64,000 nt of DNA, taken from CAVOAK01 sp963664465 (lineage in GTDB: Bacteria; Pseudomonadota; Alphaproteobacteria; UBA8366; CAVOAK01). The stretch spans positions 496,001 to 560,000 of the forward strand of contig CAXXSU010000015.1 in assembly GCA_963664465.2 (NCBI GenBank), given 5' to 3'. Below, one piece after another: positions 63,989 through 64,000 of the stretch. Made by a program: the position numbers and the translations under genes. The number at the start of each line of letters is the position of its first letter. The stretch's first letter is position 1. Under the pieces are notes generated by a model, which searched no databases, had not been told where the DNA came from, and worked only from the letters and a program-made list of their open reading frames with translations.

Positions 63989-64000
63989 ATGCCACCTTCT

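Overview
The window is a 64 kb stretch of a high-GC alphaproteobacterial chromosome, most like an environmental Rhodospirillales-type lineage. That placement is an inference. It rests on the gatC-gatA-gatB order, DUF3489-DUF2924-serine recombinase module, Rieske, TauD and HmgA-like oxygenases, and general codon use. No rRNA is present; the only RNA gene seen is a tRNA-Ser(GCU). There is no CRISPR array.

Layout. (1) 0-11.4 kb: catabolic and uptake genes (Rieske oxygenase, HmgA-like dioxygenase, TauD-like dioxygenase, a polyamine-type ABC importer with binding protein and two permeases but no local ATPase), two divergent class III nucleotide cyclases, and a MarR regulator beside a polytopic membrane protein that share a CTGTATAT-type palindrome. 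(2) 11.5-20.6 kb: a methyltransferase pseudogene, a 1205-residue double ABC exporter, a two-subunit CoA-transferase, a MATE exporter, an M19 dipeptidase and an Lrp regulator. (3) 20.7-29.4 kb: a decaying surface-polysaccharide or sulfolipid locus. Two IS1182-type copies, an IS1595-type element and an IS5-type remnant interrupt it. sqdB, a cytidylyltransferase and one epimerase are broken; one epimerase and a DUF218 protein remain intact. (4) 29.5-33.2 kb: a marR-emrA-emrB type efflux operon. (5) 33.4-43.4 kb: an intact metabolic island with a DRE-TIM metallolyase, zinc alcohol dehydrogenase, D-2-hydroxyacid dehydrogenase, Tm-1-like protein, fumarate-reductase-like flavoprotein, a short ATP-grasp/phosphohistidine protein, an M24 protein and a RidA protein. 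(6) 43.4-54 kb: many pseudogenes and remnants (GNAT, MarR, M24 tail, SDR head, MFS, SecA-like) among intact genes, ending in an intact IS5-type element abutting a damaged IS6-type transposase. (7) 54-57.4 kb: a recombinase module next to tRNA-Ser. (8) 57.6-64 kb: conserved chromosome with a small secreted protein, a Sel1 protein, two tandem GSTs, a BtuF-like protein and gatB-gatA-gatC.

The striking theme is active gene decay. At least ten coding sequences are broken by insertion, frameshift, nonsense change, repeat expansion or internal deletion, and they lie beside intact operons. Candidates for unusual biology are the 430-residue ATP-grasp/phosphohistidine protein that lacks the usual acceptor domain, beside a Tm-1-like/flavoprotein pair, and the SecA-like ATPase translationally coupled to a periplasmic adaptor, now truncated by an IS. 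No complete, clearly novel defence or secretion system could be demonstrated from sequence alone.
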